From positions 62,001 through 126,000 of the forward strand of contig CAMLMV010000015.1 of NCBI GenBank assembly GCA_946481275.1: a DNA stretch of 64,000 bases, in the 5' to 3' direction. This document shows, piece by piece, positions 43,373 to 51,447 of this stretch. Source of the DNA: an uncultured Massilia sp. (lineage in GTDB: Bacteria; Pseudomonadota; Gammaproteobacteria; Burkholderiales; Burkholderiaceae). The translations under genes and the position numbers were made by a program. The stretch's first letter is position 1; each line of letters begins with the position of its first letter. A model generated the notes under the pieces. It saw only the letters and a program-made list of their open reading frames with translations. It was not told the DNA's origin and made no database searches.

Positions 43373-44689
43373 TCAGTCGAGGTTCTTCAGGACGGCAGCC
43401 AGCTTGCCGAACAATTCGTCGATGTGTTTTTTCTCCAGCACGAGCGGCGGCGACAGCGCGATGATGTCGCCCGTCGTGCGGATCAGGATGCCGTCCGCGA
43501 AGGCCTGCTTGAACGCGGCGAATGCGCGCGCGCCCACCTTGCCGGGGATGCTTTCCAGCTCGATGCCCGCGACGAGGCCGATGGTGCGGATGTCGATCAC
43601 GTGCGGCAGGCCGCGCAGGCTGTGCACCGCGTCTTCCCAGTACGGCTGCAGCGCCTTCGCGTTTTCCAGGATGCCCTGCTCCTGGAAGACTTCCAGCGTG
43701 GCCAGCGACGCGGCGCAGGCGAGCGGGTGGCCGGAATACGTGTAGCCGTGGAACAGTTCGATGCCGGCCGGCGCTTCCATGAAGGCGTCGTGGATGAATT
43801 TTTTCGAGAACACGGCACCCATCGGCACGGTGCCGTTCGTGATGCCCTTCGCCGTCGTCATCATGTCCGGCTCGACGTCGAAATAATCGACGGCGAACGG
43901 CGTCGTCAGGCGGCCGAAGCCCGTGATCACTTCGTCGAAGACCAGCAGGATGCCGTGCCTGGTGCAGATTTCGCGCAGGCGCTTCAGGTAACCCTTCGGC
44001 GGGATCAAGACGCCCGTCGATCCGGCGACGGGTTCCACGATCACGGCGGCGATGGTGGACGGGTCGTGCAGCGCGACGATGCGTTCCAGTTCGTCGGCCA
44101 GTTCCGCGCCGTGCTCCGGCTCGCCGCGCGAGAACGCGTTCTTGCCGAGGTTGTGCGTGTGCGGCAGGTGATCGACACCCGGCAGCAGCGGCCCGAAGGC
44201 CTTGCGGTTGGGACCGATACCGCCGACGGACAGTCCGCCGAAGCCGACGCCGTGGTACCCGCGCTCCCGCCCGATCAGCCGCGTGCGTCCCGCGTCGCCG
44301 CGCGCCTTGTGGTATGCGAGCGCGATCTTGAGGGCCGTGTCGACCGCTTCCGAGCCGGAGTTCGTGTAGAACACGTGGCCGAACTTGTGATTGGTGTACT
44401 CCATCAGGCGTTCGGCCAGGTCGAACGCGGCCGGATGGCCCATCTGGAACGTGGGTGCGAAGTCGAGCTGGCCGACCATCTCGCTGACGGCGGCGACGAT
44501 CTTCGGCTGCGCGTGGCCGCACGGGACGCACCACAGGCCGGCGGTGCCGTCGAGGACGGCGTTGCCGTCGACGTCCCTGTAATACATACCTTGTGCCGAG
44601 ACGAGGAGGCGCGGATGGGCCTTGAAGTCACGGTTGTTGGTGAATGGCATCCAGAAGGATGACATCGATTCGGGTCTCGTTTCGTTCAC
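43373..44689 (-). CDS. Beta-alanine (omega-amino acid):pyruvate aminotransferase
   Basis: This 438-residue fold-type I class III aminotransferase starts at GTG 44689, supported by AGGGG six bases upstream. Motifs are YTNSGSEAVDTALKIALAYH, RERGYHGVGFGG, the cofactor aspartate in LLVFDEVITGFGR and the PLP lysine in TTAKGITNGTVPMG (about residue 285). The operon points to beta-alanine and beta-aminoisobutyrate as donors and pyruvate as acceptor, giving semialdehydes for the next enzyme. It is the first gene of the operon, and a RutR-box-like site lies just before it. Confidence 0.9.
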   Translation of the reverse strand: MNETRPESMSSFWMPFTNNRDFKAHPRLLVSAQGMYYRDVDGNAVLDGTAGLWCVPCGHAQPKIVAAVSEMVGQLDFAPTFQMGHPAAFDLAERLMEYTNHKFGHVFYTNSGSEAVDTALKIALAYHKARGDAGRTRLIGRERGYHGVGFGGLSVGGIGPNRKAFGPLLPGVDHLPHTHNLGKNAFSRGEPEHGAELADELERIVALHDPSTIAAVIVEPVAGSTGVLIPPKGYLKRLREICTRHGILLVFDEVITGFGRLTTPFAVDYFDVEPDMMTTAKGITNGTVPMGAVFSKKFIHDAFMEAPAGIELFHGYTYSGHPLACAASLATLEVFQEQGILENAKALQPYWEDAVHSLRGLPHVIDIRTIGLVAGIELESIPGKVGARAFAAFKQAFADGILIRTTGDIIALSPPLVLEKKHIDELFGKLAAVLKNLD

Positions 44690-44706
44690 GGACTTCCCCT
44701 CAAAAA

Positions 44707-44722
44707 TTTACCAACTGGCAAA
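44707..44722. promoter_or_regulatory. RutR-box-like palindrome before the pyrimidine operon
   Basis: TTTACCA-AC-TGGCAAA matches 11 of 14 defined positions of the Escherichia coli RutR consensus TTGACCA-N2-TGGTCAA and is itself an imperfect palindrome. It lies 18 bp before the GTG of the aminotransferase gene. A RutR-like regulator is encoded 1.6 kb away. Repression relieved by uracil is inferred. A CTGTACAG palindrome at 44808-44815 is a further candidate site, perhaps for MocR. Confidence 0.55.
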
Positions 44723-44841
44723 AACAATGATGCAATAATAGACAGCAGTACAACAGTGGCACATATACACAATCTGCGAAAATGGCCAACCGTATAGGTA
44801 GCATAGCCTGTACAGTTGCGCGCGTCGCGCGATGGAGTCGC

Positions 44842-46278
44842 ATGGAACCAACCGAAAAGAGCGAGAGCGAGGGATGGCCGGTGCTGGCGATCGACCGCCA
44901 GCGCCGCGGCAGCCTGGTCGACCAGATCGTCGCGGCCATCGCCGAAATGGTAAATCGGCGCGCGCTGCCCGCCGGGACGAAGATGCCGTCCGTTCGACAA
45001 TTCGCAAAAGTGAATGGCGTCAGCACCTTCACGGTCGTCGAATCGTACGACCGCCTGCTGCACCTGGGCCTGCTCTCGTCGCGGCGCGGCTCAGGCTTCT
45101 TCGTCGCGCGCGGCGCGGAGGCACCGGCCCAGCAGGCGCATTTGCCCACGTATCTGCCGGCGGCCGCCCTGGTCGTCGACACGCTTACGCCCGACCTGTA
45201 TTCCGGCCAGACGGATGCGCTGCCCGTCGGCGCCGGCTGGCTGCCGCCCGAATGGTATGGCGAATCGACGATCCTCGACGCCGTGCGCCACGCGATGAAG
45301 ATCCCGGCCGGCCGCCTGCGCGGCTATGGCCACCCGCTCGGCTTTCCCAGCCTGCGCCAGCATCTCGCCACGACGCTGTCGGCCGACCTGTTTGCAGTCG
45401 AGCCGGAACGGATCCTGCTCACGCACGGCGCCACGCACGCGTTCGACCTCGTGCTGCGCACGCTCACGCGCCCGGGCGACGTCGTGTTCGTCGAGGATCC
45501 CGGCTACGGCAACCTGCTCGCGCTCGTGCGCCATCACGGCTGCATCCCCGTCGGCATCCCGCGCGGCGCGCACGGCCTGGACATGGAAGTCCTCGCGCGT
45601 GAAGCCCAGGCGCGCCAGCCGAAGCTCATGTTCGTCAACACGGTGCTGCAGAATCCCCTTGGCACGTCGCTGTCGCAGGCGCAGGCGCACCGGCTGCTCG
45701 CGCTGTCCGAGCAGTACGATTTCTGGCTCGTCGAGGACGACATCTACCGCGAACTCGCGGCGCGCGGCGACTCGTCGCTGGCCGCGATGGACGGGCTGCG
45801 CCGCGTGATCCGCATCGGCAGCTTTTCCAAGACCCTGTCGCCCGTGCTGCGCGTGGGTTCGATCTGCGCGTCCGGCTCGTTGATGCCGGAACTGGTGCGC
45901 GTCAAGATGCTCACGGGCCTGACGACGTCGGAGGTGAACGAGCGCGCCGTGTACGATGCCGTCAGCAGCCGCGCCTACCGCAAGCAGGTCGAGCGCCTCG
46001 TGCTGCAGCTGGACGACGCGCGCGGCCTGGCGCTGGAGCGCCTCGGCGGCGCGGGCCTCGTGCCGCTGGCCCGGCCGCGCGGCGGGATGTTCGTCAGCGC
46101 GGCCCTCGACGCGCCCGGGTTGAGCGGCCGCGCCATCGCCGAACGGGCGCTGCGCGCGAGCATCCTGCTGGCGCCGGGCGAATTCTTTGCGCTGAAGCCG
46201 CCCGACACGGCCTGGTTCCGCTTCAACGTCGCCTATGCCCACGAGCCGGCCCTGCTCGACTTCCTGCGTTCGATTTGA
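44842..46278 (+). CDS. MocR-type GntR regulator with aminotransferase domain
   Basis: The ATG at 44842 has GGAG close upstream; the frame is open further back without a signal. The 478-residue protein has a GntR winged helix (SLVDQIVAAIAEMVNRRALP, then GTKMPSVRQFAKVNGVSTFT) and a fold-type I aminotransferase-like domain (LTHGATHAFDLVLRTL, FVEDPGYGN, PLP lysine in GSFSKTLSP). MocR regulators sense PLP or amino acids. It is divergent from the aminotransferase gene of the pyrimidine operon by 152 bp, so beta-alanine or a similar amino acid is a plausible effector. Confidence 0.9.
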   Translation: MEPTEKSESEGWPVLAIDRQRRGSLVDQIVAAIAEMVNRRALPAGTKMPSVRQFAKVNGVSTFTVVESYDRLLHLGLLSSRRGSGFFVARGAEAPAQQAHLPTYLPAAALVVDTLTPDLYSGQTDALPVGAGWLPPEWYGESTILDAVRHAMKIPAGRLRGYGHPLGFPSLRQHLATTLSADLFAVEPERILLTHGATHAFDLVLRTLTRPGDVVFVEDPGYGNLLALVRHHGCIPVGIPRGAHGLDMEVLAREAQARQPKLMFVNTVLQNPLGTSLSQAQAHRLLALSEQYDFWLVEDDIYRELAARGDSSLAAMDGLRRVIRIGSFSKTLSPVLRVGSICASGSLMPELVRVKMLTGLTTSEVNERAVYDAVSSRAYRKQVERLVLQLDDARGLALERLGGAGLVPLARPRGGMFVSAALDAPGLSGRAIAERALRASILLAPGEFFALKPPDTAWFRFNVAYAHEPALLDFLRSI

Positions 46279-46289
46279 GGAGAACACCC

Positions 46290-46940
46290 ATGACCATCGC
46301 CCCCGTCAAACACAGGGTCAGCCACCGCGACAAAGTCGAAACGGCCATCCTCGGCGAAGCCGTGCGCCAGTTCGCCGAATGCGGCTACGAAGGCACGTCG
46401 ATCGCCACCGTCGCCGAGCGCGCGGGCCTGTCGAAGCAGAACCTGATGTACTACTTCCCGACCAAGCAGGCCCTGTACCAGCGCGTGCTCGACAACGTGC
46501 TGGACGACTGGCTCGCGCGCATGGCCAGCCTGGCCGATCCGGGCAAGGACCCGGGCGACGTCCTGCGCGCCTACGTGCGCGCGAAGCTGACCTTTTCGCG
46601 CGAGCAGCCGCTCGCGTCGCGCGTGTATGCGATGGAAGTGATCGGCGGCGCCAAGCTGTACGCGGACCAGATCCGCCGCCGCGTGATCCCGCTGCTGCGC
46701 GCAGACATCGCCGTGTTCGAGCGCTGGATCGCGGAAGGAAAGATCGCACCCGTCAACGCCACCCACCTGCTGTTCGCCGTCTGGGCCATGACGCAGTCGT
46801 ACGCCGATTTCGCCGCCCAGATGACGCTCGTGCTCGACCGCGAACAACTGCAACCATCCGACTTCGACGACGCCGAGCGCCTGATCACGGGCATGGTCCT
46901 CGCCGCCGTCGGCCTCCAGGAGAATACATGCCCACCCTGA
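46290..46940 (+). CDS. rutR: TetR-family regulator, RutR-like
   Basis: The 216-residue protein starts at ATG 46290 with TGAGGAG upstream. The helix-turn-helix is GTSIATVAERAGLSKQNLMY with YFPTKQALY following, and the C-terminal part closely follows RutR (LASRVYAMEVIGGAKLYADQ, LLFAVWAMTQSYADFAAQ). RutR of E. coli binds uracil and thymine and controls pyrimidine use and synthesis. Here it sits behind the MocR gene, 11 bp apart, divergent from the reductive pyrimidine operon, whose upstream region has a matching palindrome. It probably represses that operon until pyrimidine is present. Confidence 0.85.
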   Translation: MTIAPVKHRVSHRDKVETAILGEAVRQFAECGYEGTSIATVAERAGLSKQNLMYYFPTKQALYQRVLDNVLDDWLARMASLADPGKDPGDVLRAYVRAKLTFSREQPLASRVYAMEVIGGAKLYADQIRRRVIPLLRADIAVFERWIAEGKIAPVNATHLLFAVWAMTQSYADFAAQMTLVLDREQLQPSDFDDAERLITGMVLAAVGLQENTCPP

Positions 46941-47479
46941 ACCCCATCGAACTGTTCACGCCCCGCCTGAAACTGCGCTGGATGACTGAGCGCGACGCCG
47001 ACGCGCACTACGCCGTGTTTTCCGATCCGGAAGTGGCGCGCTACTGGAGCAGCGGCCCATGGACGTCGCTGGAGCAGTCGCACGAACACATCGCCGCCAC
47101 GCGGGCCGCGTACGCGGACGGCAGCGGCATGCGCCTGGGCGTCGAATTGATCGGGACCGGAGAATTGATCGGCAACGTGAGCCTGCACCGCTTCGTCGAC
47201 ACGAGCCGCCGCTGCGAAATGGGCTATGCGCTGGCGCGCGCCCACTGGGGCGGCGGCTACGTCAGCGAGGCGCTGCGTGCGCTGCTGGCCTACGGTTTTA
47301 CCACGCTCGACCTGAACCGCGTCGAGGCCGACATCGACCCGCGCAACGGGGCGTCGGCGCGGGTGCTGGAAAAGCTCGGGTTCCAAAAGGAAGGCTTTAT
47401 GCCCGAGCGGTGGATCGTGCAGGGCGAGCCGGCCGATACGGTGTATTACGGCCTGCTGCGCCGGCACTGGAAGGGTTAA
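46928..47479 (+). CDS. GNAT-family N-acetyltransferase (RimJ/RimL-like)
   Basis: The 183-residue protein starts at ATG 46928, overlapping the end of rutR by 13 bp. It shows the pattern of the GNAT domain acting on protein N-termini or small amines: FTPRLKLRWMTERDADAHYA, the acetyl-CoA loop MGYALARAHWGGGYVSEAL, and DPRNGASARVLEKLGFQKEG. The substrate is unknown. Overlap with rutR suggests co-transcription but a link to pyrimidine breakdown is not evident. It converges on the next GST gene. Confidence 0.85.
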   Translation: MPTLNPIELFTPRLKLRWMTERDADAHYAVFSDPEVARYWSSGPWTSLEQSHEHIAATRAAYADGSGMRLGVELIGTGELIGNVSLHRFVDTSRRCEMGYALARAHWGGGYVSEALRALLAYGFTTLDLNRVEADIDPRNGASARVLEKLGFQKEGFMPERWIVQGEPADTVYYGLLRRHWKG

Positions 47480-47486
47480 GAGCCGA

Positions 47487-48104
47487 TCACCACTCGTGCG
47501 TCGTCCGCTGCCATGCCGGCAGCGCCTGGATGCGCTCGAACCAGGCCAGCAGGTGCGGATACGCATCCAGCGGCAGGTGCGCCCGGTCCTTGTACATGAT
47601 CGGCGCCGCAACGGCGTAGTCGGCCAGGGAGACGCCGTCGCCGACGAGCCAGCGGCGCGTGGCCAGATGCTGGTCCAGCACGCGGGCCGCCTCGGCCAGG
47701 TCGGCCTCGCCGCGCGCCACTTCCTTCGGATCGGCGTCCTGGCCGGTGACGAATTTCTTCCAGAGGTGTTCCCACGTGAACACGCCGATGGCCGGCGAAA
47801 AATGCTGGCACGCCCAGAACATCCAGCGGCTCACGTCCGCGCGCGCCCGGCGCTCCTGCGGCCACACGGTCTGGCCAGGCGTGCCTTCGGCCAGGTATTG
47901 CATGATCGCGCACGATTCCCACAGGATGAAGTCGCCGTCGATCAGCACGGGCAGCTTGGCGTTCGGATTGACTTCACCGAGGCGGCGGCGGTCGTCCTGG
48001 CTGGCCAGGTTGATCTGGATGAGGTCGAACTCGATGCCGAGGTGGTCGGCCGCCAGCAGCACGCGGCGGGTGTTGGACGAGTAGTGGTTGTAGTAGAGCT
48101 GCAT
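47487..48104 (-). CDS. Glutathione S-transferase family protein
   Basis: The start is ATG 48104, preceded by CAGGAG; in-frame codons further upstream would extend into the promoter region. The 205-residue protein has the thioredoxin-like half (QLYYNHYSSNTRRVLLAADH, NPNAKLPVLIDGDFILWES) and a helical C-terminal half with SLADYAVAAPIMY. The start resembles theta-type GSTs with Ser or Tyr near the N-terminus. It lies 61 bp after the WYL regulator gene, and a perfect inverted repeat lies in that gap, so the regulator likely controls it. Confidence 0.87.
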   Translation of the reverse strand: MQLYYNHYSSNTRRVLLAADHLGIEFDLIQINLASQDDRRRLGEVNPNAKLPVLIDGDFILWESCAIMQYLAEGTPGQTVWPQERRARADVSRWMFWACQHFSPAIGVFTWEHLWKKFVTGQDADPKEVARGEADLAEAARVLDQHLATRRWLVGDGVSLADYAVAAPIMYKDRAHLPLDAYPHLLAWFERIQALPAWQRTTHEW

Positions 48105-48151
48105 GGCCGTCTCCTGTGGGTTGGTTGATGCAGTTATGTTAAGGCCGGGCA

Positions 48152-48168
48152 CTGACAGATTCTGTCAG
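48152..48168. promoter_or_regulatory. Perfect inverted repeat between WYL regulator and GST genes
   Basis: CTGACAG-ATT-CTGTCAG is a perfect 7-bp inverted repeat with a 3-bp centre. It overlaps the stop codon of the WYL regulator (48165-48167) and lies 48 bp before the GST start. It is a good candidate operator of that regulator. A transcription role is more likely than RNA folding because the loop would be only three bases. Confidence 0.6.
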
Positions 48169-48866
48169 GAGTACTCGGGAATATCGTACTCCTTGCGCCA
48201 CTGCCGCAGCAGCTGGTGCCGCGGCGACGGATAGCGCTCCGTGATCGGTTCGGCCCGGACGATGCGGTCGACGCGGAAGTGGCGGATCGCGTCGCGCAGT
48301 TCGCACCATGCCGCCATCACCCGCTTGCCCTCGAAGAACGCGAGCGCGAACGGCCATACGATGCGCTCCGTCGCCGTGTCGCGCTCGTCGCGGTAGGCGA
48401 TGCGCAGCTTGCACTGGCGCCGGATCGCCTCGCGCGCCGGCTGGATGAACGCCTCGACCGGCGCCGCTTCCGGAAAGGCCGGCACCCACAGGCTCATCTC
48501 GGCCATGTGGTCGCGCAGGTCGCGCGGCGTGGCCGTCGCGATCTTGGCGAGGGAGCGGTCGGCCGCGTCGGACAGCGCGGGGTCGCCCTGCTGGCGCACC
48601 CAGCGCGCGCCCAGCACGAGGGCTTCCAGCTCGTCGGCGTCGAACATCAGCGGCGGCAGGAAAAAACCCGTACGCAGCACGTAGCCGACACCGGCCGAGC
48701 CGTCGACGGGCGCGCCCAGCTGCACGAGCGTCTGGATGTCGCGGTAGATGGTGCGTTCCGACACGCCGAGGCGTTCGGCCAGGGCGCTGGCCGTCACGGG
48801 GCGGCGGTGGCCGCGCAGGGCGTCCATCAGCTGGAACAGGCGTCCGGTGCGGCTCATGGCAGGCAT
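48165..48866 (-). CDS. YafY/WYL-domain transcriptional regulator
   Basis: The 233-residue protein (or 230 from the internal ATG at 48857; neither start has a clear ribosome-binding site) has an N-terminal HTH_11 (GRLFQLMDALRGHRRPVTAS, then LGVSERTIYRDIQTLVQLG). The WYL domain follows (LRIAYRDERDTATERIVWPF, then MAAWCELRDAIRHFRVDRI). Proteins of this type bind DNA and respond to small ligands or nucleic acids through the WYL domain. It precedes a GST gene in the same direction with an operator-like palindrome between them. Confidence 0.88.
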   Translation of the reverse strand: MPAMSRTGRLFQLMDALRGHRRPVTASALAERLGVSERTIYRDIQTLVQLGAPVDGSAGVGYVLRTGFFLPPLMFDADELEALVLGARWVRQQGDPALSDAADRSLAKIATATPRDLRDHMAEMSLWVPAFPEAAPVEAFIQPAREAIRRQCKLRIAYRDERDTATERIVWPFALAFFEGKRVMAAWCELRDAIRHFRVDRIVRAEPITERYPSPRHQLLRQWRKEYDIPEYS

Positions 48867-49046
48867 AAAAGTTTCATGGGCGACATCATATTACGCCGGG
48901 CAGGCCCGGTCCAGACGCCGCCGTCCATCCGGCCGCACGACCAGTCATCCCGCATTTTCGGCAGTTCGTCGGTACCCCGTGGCCATGATGCCTGCAGGGA
49001 TGTAGAGTGACTCCATCGAAACAAGTTCCAACCGCAAGGAGTCATC

Positions 49047-49301
49047 ATGACCAGGACCTATCACCGCAGCTTCGGCGCCACGCTGGAAGACTTCGCCCGC
49101 GACATCGTCGACGCCTGCCGCCGTACCGTGCGCGCCATCGCCGTGATGCCGTGGCCCGCGATGCTGGTGTGCTGCATCGCCCTCGCCTTCGTGATCAGCG
49201 TGCTGCCGCTCGCGTTGTTCCTGTTCGTCCTGTTCATGGGCATCAAGGTGATCATCGGCGCATTCGTCGTGGACCACCGTCGCACGCACCGCGAGAAATA
49301 A
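49047..49301 (+). CDS. Small membrane protein (84 aa), first gene of a two-component operon
   Basis: The ATG at 49047 has AAGGAG in front. The N-terminal 35 residues are amphipathic and basic (RDIVDACRRTVRAIAVMPW), followed by one long or two short hydrophobic segments (AMLVCCIALAFVISVLPLAL, FLFVLFMGIKVIIGAFVV) and a basic tail HRRTHREK. No family is recognised. It lies 13 bp before the histidine kinase gene, so it may be an accessory membrane component of that system; this is inferred from context. Confidence 0.7.
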   Translation: MTRTYHRSFGATLEDFARDIVDACRRTVRAIAVMPWPAMLVCCIALAFVISVLPLALFLFVLFMGIKVIIGAFVVDHRRTHREK

Positions 49302-49314
49302 GCAGGAGAGCATC

Positions 49315-50205
49315 ATGCGCGCCAGCGACATCAACCGCGTACTCGACTTCGTACGCGACGCCTTCCACGAAGCCAGCAAGGTGTGGTGGCGCTTCTTCGA
49401 CTGGCTCGCCGTCGTCGAATGGCGCCAGCTGTTCCTCACGTGGTTCTTCGTCGTGATCTTCTTCCAGCTCGTGAACACGCCCGAGCCGGGGTTCTGGTAC
49501 ATCTTCATCTCGTTCGCCGTCAAGGTACTGGCGGGCGGCAAGCGCAAGGCCGAGCTGATGGCGCGCGAAGCGACGACGCAGGCCAATGTCGCCACGCTGG
49601 AGCGCCGCCTGATGGAGGCGCAAATGGCCGCGCTGCAGGCCCAGGTCGAACCGCACTTCCTGTTCAACACGCTGGCGCTGATCGGCCAGCTGATCGAGAC
49701 GGACCCGAAGGAAGCGGCGCGCGTGCACGCCCACCTGATCGACTACCTGCGCTCGACCCTGCCCCAGATGCGCCAGCGCGGCGGCGCCACGCTCGGCAAG
49801 CAGGTCGAGCTGTCGCGCGCTTACCTGGCCATCATGCAGGCGAGGATGAAAGAAAGGCTCGAGGTCCGCTTCGACGTACCCGACTTCCTCGGCAGCGCCC
49901 CGTTCCCGCCGATGATGCTGCAGACCCTGATCGAGAACGCCATCAAGCACGGCCTGGAGCCGAAGATCGAAGGCGGCACCGTCGCCGTGCGCGCCCACGT
50001 CGTGGGGGCTGACCTGCACGTGGAAGTGTGCGACGATGGCGTCGGCATCGACCCGCACGCGGACGACGGCGTCGGCCTCGCCAACATCCGCGAGCGCCTG
50101 CAGCTGCTGTACGGCGCGGAAGCGTCGCTGGACATCTCGACCCCGCCGGGCGGCGGCGCCTGCGCCACGATCCGGCTGCCCTACAAGATGATGGAGGATG
50201 CGTGA
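49315..50205 (+). CDS. LytS/YehU-type sensor histidine kinase
   Basis: The 296-residue kinase has a short N-terminal membrane part (about residues 40-80: WRQLFLTWFFVVIFFQLV, FWYIFISFAVKVLAGG), a coiled coil, then the His_kinase domain with phospho-histidine in QAQVEPHFLFNTLALIGQL (about residue 119). The ATPase domain has the N box LIENAIKHGLEP and the G box DDGVGLANIRERLQLLYG. No large sensor domain is present, so the signal may come through the membrane helices or the preceding small membrane protein. Its stop overlaps the response regulator start by 4 bp. Confidence 0.9.
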   Translation: MRASDINRVLDFVRDAFHEASKVWWRFFDWLAVVEWRQLFLTWFFVVIFFQLVNTPEPGFWYIFISFAVKVLAGGKRKAELMAREATTQANVATLERRLMEAQMAALQAQVEPHFLFNTLALIGQLIETDPKEAARVHAHLIDYLRSTLPQMRQRGGATLGKQVELSRAYLAIMQARMKERLEVRFDVPDFLGSAPFPPMMLQTLIENAIKHGLEPKIEGGTVAVRAHVVGADLHVEVCDDGVGIDPHADDGVGLANIRERLQLLYGAEASLDISTPPGGGACATIRLPYKMMEDA

Positions 50206-50990
50206 AACCGTTGACTGCCTTGATCGCCGACGACGAAGCCCCGATGCGCGACCTGCTGCGCGCGCGCCTGCAGCAGGCATGGCCGGACCTGCAGATCGTC
50301 GCCGAGGCGGCGAACGGCGTGGAAGCCGTCGAGCTGGGCGAAAAGCTGCGGCCCGACATCGCCTTCCTCGACATCCGCATGCCGGGCCTGTCCGGCATCG
50401 AGGCGGCGCGCCGGCTGTACGAACGGTCGCACATCGTGTTCGCCACGGCCTACGACCAGTACGCGCTGGACGCCTTCGAACAGGGCGCCCTCGACTACCT
50501 GCTGAAACCCGTGTCGGCCGAACGGCTCGCGACCACGTGCGCGCGGCTGCAGGCGCGCCTGCGCAAGAATTCGACCGCGGAGACGACGCCGCCGCAGGAC
50601 ATCGGCCAGCAACTCGCGAAGCTGACGACACTACTGGAGAACAAGGGCAAGCCGGAAAAGCCGACCTACCTGCGCTGGATCCAGGCCCAGGTCGGCGCCA
50701 GCCTGCGCATGGTGAGCACGCGCGAGATCCTGTTCTTCCAGTCGGACGAAAAATACACGCGGGTGCAGACGGCCGCCGCCGAATTTCTCATCCGCAAAAC
50801 GCTGAAGGAATTGCTGGACGAGCTCGACCCTGACGAGTTCTGGCGCATCCACCGCTCGACGCTCGTGCGCGTGGACGCCATCGCCGAAGTGAAACGCGAC
50901 CTGCGCGGGCGCCAGATGCTGAAGGTGCACGGCTATCCGGGCGAGCTGGAGGTCAGCCGCAACCATAGCTATCTGTTCCAGCAGATGTGA
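50202..50990 (+). CDS. LytTR-family response regulator
   Basis: The start is GTG 50202 (GGAGG upstream), overlapping the kinase stop, giving 262 residues. The receiver domain has the acidic pair in ALIADDEAPMRDLLRARL, the phospho-Asp in DIAFLDIRMPGLSG (about residue 55), and the Lys in DYLLKPVSAE. The C-terminal LytTR DNA-binding domain shows ILFFQSDEKYTRVQT and FWRIHRSTLVRVDAIAEVK. It partners the kinase; targets are unknown. Confidence 0.93.
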   Translation: MKPLTALIADDEAPMRDLLRARLQQAWPDLQIVAEAANGVEAVELGEKLRPDIAFLDIRMPGLSGIEAARRLYERSHIVFATAYDQYALDAFEQGALDYLLKPVSAERLATTCARLQARLRKNSTAETTPPQDIGQQLAKLTTLLENKGKPEKPTYLRWIQAQVGASLRMVSTREILFFQSDEKYTRVQTAAAEFLIRKTLKELLDELDPDEFWRIHRSTLVRVDAIAEVKRDLRGRQMLKVHGYPGELEVSRNHSYLFQQM

Positions 50991-51012
50991 ATCCATCCCA
51001 TAGGAGACCGCC

Positions 51013-51447
51013 ATGCCCTCGATCGCCATCCCCTGCCTGCGCTACCGCGACACCCCGGCCGCCATCGACTGGCTGTGCGAAGTCTTCGGCTTTGCCTGCC
51101 AGGTCGCCGTGCCCGGCATCGACGGCGCCATCGCCCACGCCCAGCTGACCCTGGGCGACGGCATGATCATGCTGGGTTCCGTCAGCAACGAAGGGGAATA
51201 CGGCAAGGTGCTCGTGCAGCCGGACGAGATCAAGGGCCGCCAGACGCAGACCATCTACCTGCAGGTGAACGACGCGGACCGCGTGTGCGAGCGCGCGCGC
51301 AACGCCGGCGCCATCATCCTGCAGGAACCGGCCGACACGGAATTCGGCAGCCGCGGCTTCATGTGCCGCGACCTCGAAGGCCATGTGTGGAACGTGGGGA
51401 CGTATGATCCGTGGAAGCCGGAGAATTTGTTCCTGACGAATTCCTGA
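51013..51447 (+). CDS. VOC-family protein (glyoxalase/bleomycin resistance-like)
   Basis: The 144-residue protein starts at an ATG after TAGGAG. It has two beta-alpha-beta-beta-beta modules (CLRYRDTPAAIDWLCEVFGF, then LQVNDADRVCERARNAGAII) and ends with RGFMCRDLEGHVWNVGTYDP. The PhnB/YdcJ-like ending DLEGHVW carries one metal-ligand-like His. The function of this subgroup is uncertain. It follows the LytTR regulator by 22 bp and could be in the same transcript. It ends next to the convergent DUF2076 gene. Confidence 0.85.
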   Translation: MPSIAIPCLRYRDTPAAIDWLCEVFGFACQVAVPGIDGAIAHAQLTLGDGMIMLGSVSNEGEYGKVLVQPDEIKGRQTQTIYLQVNDADRVCERARNAGAIILQEPADTEFGSRGFMCRDLEGHVWNVGTYDPWKPENLFLTNS

